DNA from: Kappaphycus alvarezii
Lineage: Eukaryota > Rhodophyta > Florideophyceae > Gigartinales > Solieriaceae
NCBI GenBank assembly: GCA_002205965.3
Contig: NADL03000146.1
Location: 143,538 to 207,537, forward strand
Direction of reading: 5' to 3'
Length of the DNA stretch: 64,000 bases
In this document: positions 10,891 to 21,763 of the stretch, one piece after another
Layout of the letters: the number at the start of each line of letters is the position of its first letter
Numbering within the stretch: position 1 is the first letter of the stretch
Program-made: the position numbers and the translations under genes
Notes under the pieces: model-generated
What the model saw: the letters and a program-made list of their open reading frames with translations, nothing else
What the model was told of the DNA's origin: nothing
Databases searched by the model: none

Positions 10891-12240
10891 ATGGGCGAGA
10901 AAAATATCCTGTTTGACGGGTCTGCCGTGACAGACAACGATTACTTTTTGTTCTACTTCGAGAATGTCGTGACAGAAGAGGGATCTCGAGAAGAGGAGGC
11001 TCGGTCTCTGATCAAGTACCTCCGAGGAGAGGCGTTTCAGTTCTTTTACAAGACGTTCACGTAAGATAGAAAGTTGACTAAGGAAGGGAAAGAGTACGAC
11101 AAGGTCTGAGAGGCGCTCAGGAAGAAGTATCAACCCAAGGAAGATCCGCGTGTCGCGGTTGAGAAAGCTTTAAGTCTCCAGTTCCATGGAGGCGATCTTG
11201 CTTCGTTCGTGAAGAAGGCTGATGAGTCTTAAGAAGCTGCCTGCCTCACAGAAGATCAGAAGTTCTTCTTTTTGAACAAGGCGCGGTAGTAGAGGAACCA
11301 CTGAGGTATTTTGTGGTACTACATGCACCTTCCTCGTGCTCAGAATTGATTTTATCCTTAAACCAATATCAGATGTCTACCAAACGCTTTGGCATACCAC
11401 AGACATCTCCTTCTGTGAAGCATGTTTCCGTAAGAGATCCTTTGTGAGAGGAGAGGTTAAACATGTTCAAGCAAAGCAAAGGGAGGATAAGATTGATGAA
11501 TTAGCATCCCAGCTGGCCGAGTTATCCCTCCTGGTTAAGAAAGGTGGATCAAGCTCAGGGGAGAGCGGTAGACAGGCGGGGCGCATCCAGACCACTTCTT
11601 TAGGTGGGAGTGAAATTCCCCGATGCGGGTATTGTGGGAAGGCCAGGAATGATGAGAGGAGCTGCTGGAAAAAGGACCGGTAAGAACGTTTGGCGAAACC
11701 TTGTCCCTACTACGGTAAGAATGGGCATGGTGACGACGATTGCTGGGCGAAGAAGAAGCGGGAAGAATCACAAAAGTCTGAGACGAGTAAAGGATTTAAC
11801 TTCATATAATAGTCAGAGGTGGGGTCCCGGGGCCTCTGTCCGGAGATCGAGAGACGTTAAACCGCTGACCAAAAGGCCGATGACTGGGAGAGAGGGACCG
11901 ATGGACATCCTACGTGTCATCAATATTCCCCAGGAGGAACCTTCCATGAAGATGCTGAAGAAGATCCCGAAAGTAAGAAATGTGAAGAAGGGCAACAGCC
12001 AGAATGACGGCAGGAAGTGTTTAGAGGGATTTGTGGAGAGGTACGATGTTCAGGCCGGCCTTGCACAAGCAAACGCAGGAGTTTCATTTGGACAAATCCT
12101 CAGGAATGACCTCAAGAATGCTTATAAGTCGTTGAGAAAGCTGTTGAAGCGTGCAGTTGGTCGCGTGTCCAGGGTGAACGAGTTCTCAGGCAGGGAATCC
12201 GATAAGCAGCCGATTACCCATGAGGGGAAGAGAGCCGAAT
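10891..12240 (+). pseudogene. Gag polyprotein relic of copy B
   Basis: The start codon at 10891 begins MGEKNILFDGSAVTDND. The capsid-like part (SLIKYLRGEAFQFFYKTF, later SLQFHGGDLASFVKK) has stops at 11062, 11107 and 11230. Two nucleocapsid zinc knuckles follow in different frames: CGYCGKA...C near 11623-11665, where the His is lost (Arg-Asn in place of Gly-His), and a second YGKNGHGDDDCW near 11705-11745, where the first Cys pair is partly retained. A block SFGQILRNDLKNAYKSLRKL near 12088-12145 is shared with copy C just upstream of the protease. Confidence 0.75.
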
Positions 12241-12970
12241 GATTGGTTCTGCAAGCAGGCCTGAGCCTCGTTCCAATGTGGTTAGAGGAAAAATTATCGC
12301 TTCCACCGGAATGAAAGGGCGGAGGTTGCGGATGGTATCAGTGAAGTTATATGGGAGCCAGGAGAAGGACTTGTTGGACACTGGGGCGTTGAGAAACATT
12401 ATTTCGCGTAAGCTGTGTGAGGAGCTTCACCTGAGTCCAAAGGGTTCTCGCCGGATCACGGTCGCCAACGGCGCAATGGCAAACGTCCTGGGTGAGTTTG
12501 CTGGCGTCCCGGTCACCTTAGACACCTTGACTGTGCTGTTCGCGTTCCTCGTGCTGGCGGACTCCCCATTTGACCTCATTATTGGAGCCCTGGCCATGAA
12601 AGCGCTTGGTTCTCGCATCGATATGCCGCGGTTGTCGTTGTCTTTCGCCATAGGTGGTGAGTCAGGGATATCTGTCAACATGCCGTTGCATCCTGAAGAA
12701 ATTGATGAGGTGGGTGAGGAGGAAGCAGAGTTCACCTCGTCATCTGATGATGATGATCACCCTGACGATGAACAGCTGTTAGATGGTGACGACTCTAGCG
12801 ACGAGTATGCCGGTCTGGTGGCGGCCGGAAAAGATACTGGTGCCAACAATGATGGGCATTCTGTCGTTGGGTACACCATAAACCAAGGAGCTAGCATCAA
12901 TGTTGTCGAAACTGAAGAAGACAACACGGAAGAAGAAATGGTGATTTGTGTGAAGGAAGTAGATTTATAA
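12239..12970 (+). pseudogene. Aspartic protease (retropepsin) of copy B
   Basis: A 243-codon open frame. The catalytic motif LLDTGA (about 12374-12391) is intact, and the second-half PFDLIIGALAM (about 12569-12600) matches the PFD-IIG block of copies A and C. The family cuts the gag-pol polyprotein. After the protease fold there is a long acidic tail (EEAEFTSSSDDDDHPDDEQ onward) typical of the linker before reverse transcriptase in these elements. The frame is open, but neighbouring domains are in other frames. Confidence 0.75.
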
Positions 12971-13039
12971 GGTGCACAAGATTCCAGACAGAATGCCGAA
13001 GGTATCGAAGTGATGGAAGTCCAGGTGAAGCAAGAGAAT

Positions 13040-13990
13040 ATTGGAGCAACGTTAGACAGCTTAAGGGGAATAAATAGTTTTGCAGAGCTTGATGACGACA
13101 AAACAAGAGTAGTCGTTCGAGCACTGTCACCGGCCCCAGTGAGGCATCAGAAGTAGTTGGCTAAGATGCTCTTGGAAGGAAAGAATGTCATGGCCTGGAG
13201 CGTCAATAATATTACGCCCGGGAAAGTCTCCTTTACGCATTCCGTCGAACTTGACGACGAGACGCCTATCTGCGAGCCGGTCCGGAGGGTCCCGCCCAAA
13301 TACAACAATATCATCCGGAATGAAGTGGCTCGGATGTTGGACGGGGGCTTTTTCGTCCATCGGAGTCGCCATGGGGCTTCGGTGTCGTCATAGTGGCAAA
13401 GAAGGGTGGAGAGCATCGGTTCTGCGCTGACTTTCATCCACTGAACAAGAGGATAAAGACCAACAAATGGCCTCTACCGAACATAGTAAGTTGCTAGGAG
13501 ATGCAAGGGTGCGTGGTGTTCACCACGCTTGATCTCTTCACTGTTACTGTAACATCCGCCTCGATGATATAATGCAAAAGATGACGACGTTTAGGTGTAA
13601 GTACGGGTCTTTTTGTTTTGTCTTTATGCCGTTCGGGGTTAAAACGGAACTGCTTGCTTTCAAAGGATGGCTACGATGTTACTGGAGACATACTTTCGTC
13701 GTGGTGTACATTGACGACTTCTTTATTAAATCGAAGACGTGAGAGGAGCATCTGGCACATGTGAGGATGGTTCTTGAGCGGTTGAGAGGTGTAAACCTCA
13801 AGCTGAAGTTGAAGAAGTGCACATTTGGCGCACCGCAAGTGGAGATGCCAGGTCACGTTGTGAGTGAGACAGGTGTTAAGAGGGACCCGGGTAAAATAGA
13901 GGCAATAGCCAAGGTGCCTACTCCCAAATCGAAAAGGGAGCTAAGGTCTTTCTTGGGAATGGCTTCGTACTACCGAAGGTTCATTAGGGG
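13040..13990 (+). pseudogene. Reverse transcriptase relic of copy B
   Basis: The block VAWS...FTHSVELDDETPICEPVRRVPPKY (13190-13310) precedes reverse transcriptase in Ty3 elements. Palm blocks appear in several frames, and the catalytic YIDD is at 13707-13718. The connection block SFLGMASYYRRFIRG is near 13950-13990. Stops and shifts occur near 13390, 13490, 13640 and 13740. Recognisable but inactive. Confidence 0.82.
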
Positions 13991-14540
13991 GTTAGCCCAC
14001 ATTGCGACCCTTTGCACGTGTTGACGAGTCCTTATGGAAAATTTGAATGGAATACAGAGGCAGAGGAAGCGTTCATGAAGTTGAAGGAATTGATGACGTC
14101 ACCGCCGGTGCTCGCGCAGCCAGACTTGAAGAAACCATTCGTAGTTTACAAGGACACGTCGAAGGCAGCTGTCGGGTCTGTCTTGATCCAAAAGGGTTCT
14201 GATAGTGAAGAGCACCCGACGCAGTTTCGCGAGCAGGACATTGCAAGCCTCGGGAAAGAGATACAGTACTTTCGAGTGCGAGGCTTTGGCCGTGATATTC
14301 GCGTTAAAAAAATTCCGACCCTACTTGTTAGGATCACCATTCGTGCTCTTCTCAGATCATCAGGCTCTCCGCACGACGTTTTCAAAGAATGATATACACG
14401 GGAGTCTGACGAGTTGGTTGAACCTCATGGCAGAATACGAGTTCGTGGTGCATCACCGGCCGGGGGCGCAAAATGCAACAGCGAACTATTTGTCCAGGTC
14501 CGGTTTGGTTGAGAGTAGCGTTGAGGGTATCTAAACGCAG
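13991..14540 (+). pseudogene. RNase H relic of copy B
   Basis: WNTEAEEAFMKLKELMTSPPVL leads into KPFVVYKDTSKAAVGSVL (the usual Asp in the TDAS block now reads KDTS), then FASRTLQASGKRYSTFECEALAV, FSDHQALRTTF and ATANYLSRS. These are the RNase H blocks of Ty3/gypsy pol. One frameshift lies near 14225. Processing partner of the reverse transcriptase above. Confidence 0.82.
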
Positions 14541-14653
14541 ACATATGAGCTTAAGAAGTACTTAGCGAAGGAGGAGATGGTGGCGACCATTGACGTGACT
14601 GATACGGGGAGACATTCGTTGATGCTTTATTAGCAGCCCGCATATTCCTGCAA

Positions 14654-15720
14654 ATGGGAGACAAATCAGTCCCAGAGAAGAAGTACCGTCGTCAGGCGAA
14701 AGCGTTCTTATTCCAGGGGGTGCTTTTTCGCAGAACGACCCGTGGCTTGCGAGTCGTTCCCCAATTAAAGTCAGGTGTCACATTCTCGAAGCGGTCCACG
14801 ATTTGGTTGGGCATTAGGGTGCTGAAGCCACAAAGCAATTCTTGAAGGACAGTTTTTGGTGAACCACGATGATACCTGAGGCACAAAGTTTTGTACGTTC
14901 ATGTGATGAGTGCCAGAAGGCATCAGGGGCGGTAAAGTACGTTACGGGGTTGCGACAGCTAGTTACAAGTTTGTTGGAGACGTTCTCCCTTGACTTTGCC
15001 GTTCCGTTCAGGGAGACGATGAAAGGAAACAGGTTCCTCCTGACCGGTGTCGAACATTTAATTGGCTGGCCTCTAGTGCGGGCAACGAGACACGATACAT
15101 GCGAGGAAGCTCTCGCCTTCGTACAGCAAGAGATAATAGCGGTGTTCGGAAGTCCGTGCACCATTGTGACGGACAAAGGTCCCGCCTTTGTGGCGGCCCG
15201 CCTTCAAGGAGTTCCTGACAAGAAACGGCATCTCTTTGAAGCCAGTTAGCCCTTTTGCGCCGCAAGCGAACGGACGGCAGAAAGAATGGTCGGCATGATG
15301 AAAACGGCCATTGCCAAAGTGGCGTGGACAACAAGACTCGATTGGGATGTGGAGATACTGAGAATAGTTGGGGCGTGCCGGGCATGGAAGGATAGAGACG
15401 GTTTATCCCCTTTCTTGATGATGTTCGGCAAGGAGCCGCGTTGCAAACTCCGGAATATCCCAATGTTGGATGTGGAACTCGGCGTGGGCGGTGATGGCGC
15501 GAGGGTAGTCGAATTGGTAGAATTTTTGGCGAGAAGAGGTGCCAAAGAATCGCAAAGGTGGCACAGAGCGCGTCATTGCATGACCAAAGGTACTGCGTTG
15601 GAGATTCGGTACTCTTACGGAAGAGGAAATTGAGAAAGGATCTGCATCCCGATTAGCTTGGTCCGTACAAATTCGTCAAAGCGAAACATCCCGCGTACCA
15701 TCTAAAGGCTGTAAGCGGGA
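14654..15720 (+). pseudogene. Integrase relic of copy B
   Basis: The zinc-finger half ends with CDECQKASG (about 14902). The catalytic core shows FSLDFAVPF (first Asp), then VTDKGPAF (second Asp, about 15166), then after a stop and shift near 15250 the NGR..E.MVGMMKTAI block that carries the catalytic Glu. A C-terminal GPYKFVKAKHPAYHL...GRVHAKRLK segment (about 15660-15760) is the GPY/F module. The frame breaks near 14830, 15250 and 15620. Joins cDNA into the host genome in active relatives. Confidence 0.82.
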
Positions 15721-15789
15721 AGGTAACTCGGGGGCGTGTTCACGCGAAACGCTTGAAATTTTTCTTCCCGCGAAACTGCTTTGGGGAAA

Positions 15790-17046
15790 AAATGGCGGAG
15801 AAGGTTGGGTACGCGGTAGCGGCAATCGTGCCGTTGGACAGAAGCCGAATGTAGCAAAACAAAGAGTGCATGCGCCACGGTCTTGAGGTACATCCAATAG
15901 TGACGCATGCTCGATGGGGCCGGATACTGCGGTTGAGGGTGGTTTGAGTACGTGCGTTCGGGATAAATGAAGAATGGTGATCGAGTGAGCGAAGGGGTTA
16001 GAGAGGAGAAGAATGTTGGCGAATGAGAGATTTGTTGACGACAAAAAGGTCCTGCCTGTGTTTTGTTGGGTGGCCCATGTGTCGGAACAGGTCGGGAACG
16101 TTTTTTTGCAGACGATAGTGGAAGGACAAAAATGAAGGGAAAGAGAAAGTGGGCCACGGAGCTTGCTTTCTGTTGCGCGAGTATGGATCTAGGCGAGGGG
16201 GCCTAGATCCATACTCGCGCAAAAGGTTGGTGGTGCTTGGGTAGGGGGGGGTTGTAACTGGAAGGAAGTTGCGGCAAAAGAGGGGTTTCGTTATTGCAGT
16301 GGATGTTTCGGAAGATTTCAAATGTTATCACTACAGAGAGGACGAAAGGAACATCTCTAACGCCAACAGGGTTTCTCCCATATCCGTTCTTTCGGCCAAG
16401 CAGATATCTGAGGTGGTGGGGGTTGTGCTCACTACGGTTTTTATACCAGACCATTGTGAGACTGCTGATATGTGTAGTACAGTAGCATCTTTGCAGTTCA
16501 ATGTGGGCTCTAAGCCGGGAGAATGGACTGGACTGCCATGGCCCTTGTGGGGACATCGGGTGGACCGTTATGTAATTAGTTATATATTTTAGTTTAGTTA
16601 GCTCCTGTAGGTGGATCGAGGAGGTGCCGGTAGTAGAGCCACTTGTCTTTTAAGAGCAACGTGCAGTAGTGTAGCATTACAGTAGTAGTAGTAGTAGGGT
16701 ACCACACCTTATAAGGAGGATGGTAGGGGTGGTAGAGTCGTAAAAATGAGCGCCCTTTGGCCCCCAACTCTAAGGTCTTCAAGCCGTCGACACCTCTAAG
16801 GTGTCCCCTTTTTCCCCCTTAAGGTTAATCGCCCGCCCAATGAACCTAATCCTATACTAGTGCTTCCCTCGCAACCTCTATTAGACGAATATCCGTGCTC
16901 CTGAGGTGCTCGTCTGTGCTCTAGGTACCCTTTTGTTAGTGGCCCGACGCACCCTATTGGACACACACCACAATATGTTAGTATTTCTTTGTGTGTTTTT
17001 TGCAACGTCTTTTTGCTGTGAGGGCACAGTATCGTCTCATTAGGGG
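15790..17046. other. 3' region of Ty3 copy B without recognisable genes
   Basis: The stretch between the integrase and the 3' LTR is unusually long. It has a 107-codon plus-strand frame (16269-16592) and overlapping minus-strand frames (15676-16556), none with recognisable similarity. It does not resemble the extra ORFs found at this position in copy C. It holds a perfect 22-bp hairpin at 16173-16222 and a short GTA microsatellite at 16681-16698. Confidence 0.4.
16173..16222. repeat. Perfect inverted repeat, 22-bp arms, 6-nt loop
   Basis: The left arm 16173-16194 (ttgcgcgagtatggatct...) is exactly complementary to the right arm 16201-16222, separated by gagggg. Such a long perfect stem is unlikely by chance and has no evident role as a terminator in a eukaryote. 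A second hairpin with the same arm length lies at 38888-38934. Confidence 0.9.
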
Positions 17047-17312
17047 TGATGTGATCTCTACGTGTACACATGTGCACGTCGAGCACACCGTAATTCTGGA
17101 CCATTCATTTGTAACGGTTCTTTTCGCCGTTGTTCTGATCCATTCGTTTGTAACGGTTTTTTTCACCATCGGCCTATATGACGGGGAACAGGAGACAGGA
17201 CTTCAAAGAAAGAAAGGGGAGGCAGGTAGAAAGCGACTCAAGGTGATTTTCTTGTTTATTTGACTCCACTGCGTCGGAAAACGCTGAGTAAAGCGGACAA
17301 AGACCGCTGTCA
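17047..17312 (+). repeat. 3' LTR of Ty3 copy B
   Basis: 266 bp, starting TGATGTGATC and ending CTGTCA, preceded by the purine-rich AGGGG. It aligns with 10623-10854 but contains a ~39-bp tandem duplication: unit one at 17094-17132 and unit two at 17133-17171, each carrying CCATTC.TTTGTAACGGTT. The duplication accounts for the length difference between the two LTRs. Confidence 0.85.
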
Positions 17313-17585
17313 CATCAGAGGTCATTTTCAAGGATATGGGTCATTCGCGTATTGGCTGATATTTCGCCAGACATCGAGAGACTGGCTTTGAGACCTACTG
17401 TACGATATTATTGCCATACTGCATATACTTTTTTTGTTTTTTTATGGATTCTCGCGAAATGACCAACAGTATTTCACGGGCAACCCTCGTTTCCAAGAAT
17501 ACATTGGCTCATTCGGAGTATCCCTCATATATGATAGAGGGGTCTATTGTAAGCCTTTACCTTGAGAAGAAGAAGTTTAATGCGT
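17313..17585. other. Short spacer between Ty3 copy B and a non-LTR element
   Basis: AT-rich sequence including a T-rich run near 17430. No gene is recognised. Confidence 0.3.
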
Positions 17586-17982
17586 TCAGTATCTACCATC
17601 ACGACATCCCTCAGGGAACAGCTGACCATATTTTTCATGCATTAAAAACACCCCAAATTTCCCCTGTGTGGGGCGCGACATACGTATTACAGATCCGGCA
17701 CACGTGGACCAAATCGCATAACTTAAACTGCTGACAAAGCCGACTCCTCTCCTCCCGTCGAGCATCCGCTGGTGGTTGCGACAGCGGCCGCGTATTCGTC
17801 GATTACCTTCGACGTCGTCGCAGGCGGCGATCCAAGTGAGTCGAAGGCTAGCGGCACAAGCTTCCATCCCAGTTTTGATCGTCCTGGAAGGCTTCACCGG
17901 GGATGGCTGCTACTTCGCTCGCAAGCTCACTCGTTTTCATCGCTGTAATATGTATGTGCAACACTGTGAAGTCACTACAAAA
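17586..17982 (-). repeat. Partial tandem duplicate of the non-LTR element's 3' end
   Basis: The segment encoding LSYAIWSTCAGSVIRMS (about 17670-17720) repeats LSYAIWSTSAASVICR of the upstream unit (about 18020-18065). Both are preceded by similar DNA (cgacagc...ccgcgtatt; gagtc.aa.gc.agcggcaca). The element therefore ends in two diverged copies of its C-terminal coding region, about 350 bp apart. Confidence 0.6.
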
Positions 17983-19785
17983 TTAATTTTGAATAGGGTG
18001 ACTAACTTCTGCGTGTTGCGGGGCACGACATATTACTGACGCCGCGCTTGTGGACCAAATAGCGTAGCTTAGTTTCTGGTATAAGCGGGTCTTCATCCCC
18101 CCGTAGAGTATCCGCAGCGCGATGCGACAGCTGCCGCGTATTTCTCTATGACCTTTAAATGATGTCTCAGAAGGTGATCCTAACGAGTCAAAAGCCAGCG
18201 GCACAAAATCTCATCATAATCTTGATCTTCCAGGCAGGACGTCTCCAGAAATGGCAGCCACTTTCGTGGCTAGGTACCTCCTCTTTCGCTTGTCTGCTGC
18301 GTTTGCAACCTCGCGCTTTTCGTGCTCCCATTGATATATAGCACTCCTGGAATGGCGAGGATACGGTGATGTTGTAGGCCACTAGAAGAGGGGGCGAGGT
18401 GCAAGCTCCCGATTTTCCCGTCTGTCCGCTGCATTGGCAACGGCGCGCGCCTCACGCGCTCCAATGGACATGAACCCCTCTTGGAATGGCGATGTTGCTG
18501 TGACATTGTACGCCACCGGGATGGCGGCAAGGTGTTGATCTCTTCCGACCTCGGGTACACTAGAATGTCGGCAGGCCGTGCATTCAGTCCGGGAGGTAAG
18601 TATTTCACCTCATATTGGACGCTGACTCCTGCTGCTTTGACACTGGTCGGCCAAATACCTTCACTACGGCATTGTGCCGGTTAGTCCATCCCAGGCCTTT
18701 TTTGCAAAAATCCGCTGCATTGTCACCTCGGTTGTCCATGGGCCTGTTGCACTCCGCGCATTGCAGCGGCACAGTGTCGTCAAACACGTGAACTCCCGGT
18801 GGCGGCGTAGCATCAGTGACCACATCTTATTATAGTTTCGGCTGACCGCAGACGGATGTGCGGTGAGAAAGGCTGCAGCAGGCGTCTCTAAGTATGCCTG
18901 TCGACGGATCCTTCGCCGAATATCAGCTTCCGCATGTAGGTAGTGCTTGGGAACCTCTACCATTCGTCTTCTTTCCAGAATATCTTTGCTGCTGACTTGC
19001 ACCAGGCTCGATACAAAATGCTGTGTGTATTATCGGGCTTGTTTGCAGGATTGGCCGCTGTCAGCGTTTCTGGGAGACCACCATGTCCGTCAGAACCTTG
19101 GGTGGAGTCGTCGGACAAACTCGAGAAGGTGGGTATCAGCGTGTGCATAGCTTTGTGCACGGTGGTGCTACGCTAGGATCATCGGGGCATGTCACTTATT
19201 CGGAGTCGATGACGCTGGCCGCATACGACGCTAGATTCAGCGTTGCCACGGGTGTGAATCCGTGGCCTCCGAGGCGCAACGGAAGAGCCACTTGCTGGCG
19301 GACCGCACTTGTCATCTGCACGTTGTTTGACCGCGAGTATATTCCATCTGTTCTTGGTCAAATCTCCTTGCCAGGACGCTGCTGCACTCGGCTGTGTTAG
19401 CCTCGTCACATGATGTAGCTTGCATGCCGAGCCACAAAGACGGTGGAGGTGGAACCGGATGCGAGCATCCCGAATCCCGTCGATCAGCGTTAACGTGTTT
19501 TTGCATCCTGCAATTTTTTCATTGAGAAAGTTCTCCATGAATTGAGTGAGGCGAACCGATCGGGGCGCCGAGGAGGTCAGTGCCGTGATTTGCGAAGTTC
19601 TCATTTGGAAAGCGGTGCAGTAGGGGCGTCTCAGTGGCAGGGTGGCGCGGCCAGAATAGGCGCGTCTTCGCCAGGTTTAGATACAAGCCATGATCAGGTC
19701 CCTTAGACCTCAGGATCTCGACAGCTTTGTCGAGCTCAGTGTGATTGCCTACCATGGTGCAGTCATCCACATACCATCAGTAATT
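17983..19785 (-). pseudogene. Reverse transcriptase C-terminal half of the non-LTR element
   Basis: From the 5' side: WYVDDCTMVGNHTELDKAVEILRSKGP (palm motif and following helix), LYLNLAKTRLFWPR, LLGAPIGSP (a highly typical block of this LINE group), FMENFLNEKI, a GLRRATDSASSAYAAS block near 19210, CNARSATGPWTTEV near 18750, and MDNRGDNAADFCKKGLGWTNRHNAVV near 18700, which matches the conserved C-terminal GDHA..C...GW..RHNAV block. Near 18560 the RPADILVYPRS block and near 18200 a PLAFDSLGS block follow. Frames change repeatedly and stops are present. No intact enzyme is encoded. Confidence 0.75.
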
Positions 19786-21740
19786 AAATTCCGCTGCAAA
19801 GAGGTCGGACTTTTATTTCCTCAGGAGCCTACTGCGTCGCGAAATGTGAACAGAGTGTGCTCAAATACGAATTTCCGACACTATGGCAAAATAGCAACGG
19901 CCACGCTGGGCCATATCACAGAGCTAGGTTTTCGTCGGTACTGAGCTCGTTGATGCCCCAGGCGGACCAAAACAGCAGCAATTCTGCGGAGCAGCATGAG
20001 CTCGTATGAAGGTTGTTGTAAGTGACAGTGTGACGCCTAGTATACCAACAGCTAAAGCGACGAACGACCACCTTAGAGAAAGTATCTGCGCTGAGTCGGT
20101 GAAGCGAAGGGCCTGCCAAAGTTTGCTAGCTTGGGTCCTCATTTCATGTTCACAAGCGAGATCAGTGGTCATGTGGCACAGATGATGTGCGGGAGAATGT
20201 GGGCGACATATGGGACTGCGCGCAGTGATATCGCAAGGTTGTGGCAGTAGGAAGGGTGCCCGGCGTTGGCACCGAGGTTCTGGATTCAGATGCCAGATGG
20301 CGGCAGGGAAATTCCAAGGAACTAAGGGCGAGTCTCCAGTGTGTCGGGAGGCCCAAAGGGCGGAAAGGAGTCGAATCATAGCGTTTCAATTGCCGTTTAC
20401 ATGCGTGGCGCGGTAGTTCGGACGTGCAGATGGTGCATAGTTGCCGTTGTGGTCCGTGACAGCGTCTGCAGGGGGTTTGAGACGGCAGGGGATCGCCACA
20501 AACCGGAAGGTGAGGTGAAGGAGGGCATAACGGGCCGAAAGGGGACGAGACATGAAACGAGGGAGAGGGAAGTGCAGCAAGGAAAGTTGATGCTCTTGTG
20601 GCGGGCTCGGCGCGGATTGAAGCAGGGGTTCCACGGGGAGATAGAAGGGCTTGTCAAACGGTCGAATCCCAGGATCTTTCCACAGTGACTCGTTGCTGTG
20701 CCCTGAACAGAATATGGTGAATGAGCTAAAGACGCAGCAGCAGAGCCTCATGTTATAGTCCCCAAAGTCATTTTGCAGTATTAGGAATTCACCGGCAGGC
20801 GCATGTGGGGGTCCGCAGGGAGATGAGGGTCAGAGGAGCAAATCGGGCGAGGCAGCCATAGGAGGTAACATTGGGCTTTGGGTGCATTGTATGCTATAGG
20901 GGCAGCATTGGTGATGGCTAGCGACATGAGAGGCGTCCGTAAGAATTCGCAGCCCTGGCAGACCTCATGGATCGTGCCAATTACGCTCCATTACCAGCGT
21001 AAGATTTTTGAGGACGACAAAAAGCCGCTGGAAAAGCGGGAGACAGCAAGCGAGAAGAGGAACTCGCTGAAAGACTTCTTGCTGGAAGCCCTCCAATTTT
21101 CCAGCATTGGGGCAATGAGAAATAGAATAATGAAAGGCAGGGAGGGCCGACTATGTATCATAGCCGTGAAGCTTCATGTGCGCCAGCAAAGGCACGGGCT
21201 CGGGAGTTAACAAAGCATTTACGGTCGTGACAAGGTGTTTAACGCGTTGCACGCGCCAACAGAAACCATGATGCATCCGTCATACGAGCCATGTCGCTCG
21301 GTGAGCAGGCAGGAGTCGTGGAGGAGAGCGTCAATGCCAGCGGGAACTCAACTGACAACTTGTTTCGGAAGGAAGTATTCCCGGGAATCCGCGAGCGTGG
21401 GGCGGATATGGGATTTGATGGGAGGCGACGAAGAGCCTGACCGCTCGCGCTTGGCAGCATGGTTTGGGGCTGAGTCGGGTTTGAGTGTGGGGTGGTAAAA
21501 CGGACGTGGTGGGAACAGTCTTGGCAGAGAGGGTCTCTGTGGATGGAACTGATAAGGGCAGGGGCCGGTAGCCATCCTCCGTGATGGTGATATGAAGATA
21601 TATAACATGGCCATCGTTACCATGAGGCAGATTTCCGTTTCGTGACATCAGGATTGCCGATTGAAGCGAAACGATAGATTGCACCCGATTTTTTGTTTTC
21701 TATTGACTTGCTCTTCGCTTCGCTTCACTCCCCCAAGCAC
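19786..21740. other. About 2 kb without recognisable genes
   Basis: Overlapping open frames exist on the minus strand (19924-20379, 20386-20751, 21331-21684) and plus strand (20878-21210, 110 codons), but none has recognisable similarity. One minus-strand frame contains a single hydrophobic stretch (VALAVGILGVTLSL, near 20020). The composition is GC-rich, in which long fortuitous frames are common. Confidence 0.35.
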
Positions 21741-21751
21741 TGTACCCAAGG

Positions 21752-21758
21752 TATAAAA
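21752..21758 (+). promoter_or_regulatory. TATA box candidate
   Basis: The sequence tataaaa lies 20-60 bases upstream of the start codons of the hypothetical ORF below and follows a T/C-rich tract (21700-21735). Position and sequence fit a core promoter reading rightward. Confidence 0.5.
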
Positions 21759-21763
21759 GCTCC

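Larger units (their letters stand above)
10623..17312 (+). mobile_element. Ty3/gypsy LTR retrotransposon, copy B (both LTRs, decayed)
   Basis: Two direct repeats (10623-10854 and 17047-17312) bound an interior carrying gag with zinc knuckles, aspartic protease, reverse transcriptase, RNase H and integrase in Ty3/gypsy order. LTRs start TGATGTGA and end TCA. A primer-binding-site-like TGGTACTTCTG follows the 5' LTR at 10856 and a purine-rich AGGGG precedes the 3' LTR. The five bases flanking the element (ttgca and catca) do not match, so no target duplication is recognisable. Many stops and frameshifts make the copy defective. About 1.3 kb between integrase and the 3' LTR is not explained by known genes. 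Confidence 0.9.
17586..19785 (-). mobile_element. 5'-truncated non-LTR (LINE-type) retrotransposon
   Basis: Minus-strand reverse transcriptase fragments begin abruptly at the catalytic YVDD (19762-19773) and run to the C-terminus near 17983, then a second partial copy of the C-terminal end follows down to about 17586. The upstream polymerase fingers and the endonuclease are absent, the usual result of incomplete target-primed reverse transcription. A fragment of the same family lies at 58786-59255. Confidence 0.75.

Noticed and set aside
10614..11133. Minus-strand frames of 83-107 codons over the 5' LTR and gag of element B
   Set aside because: They are antisense to the LTR and to recognisable gag coding sequence, with no similarity of their own.
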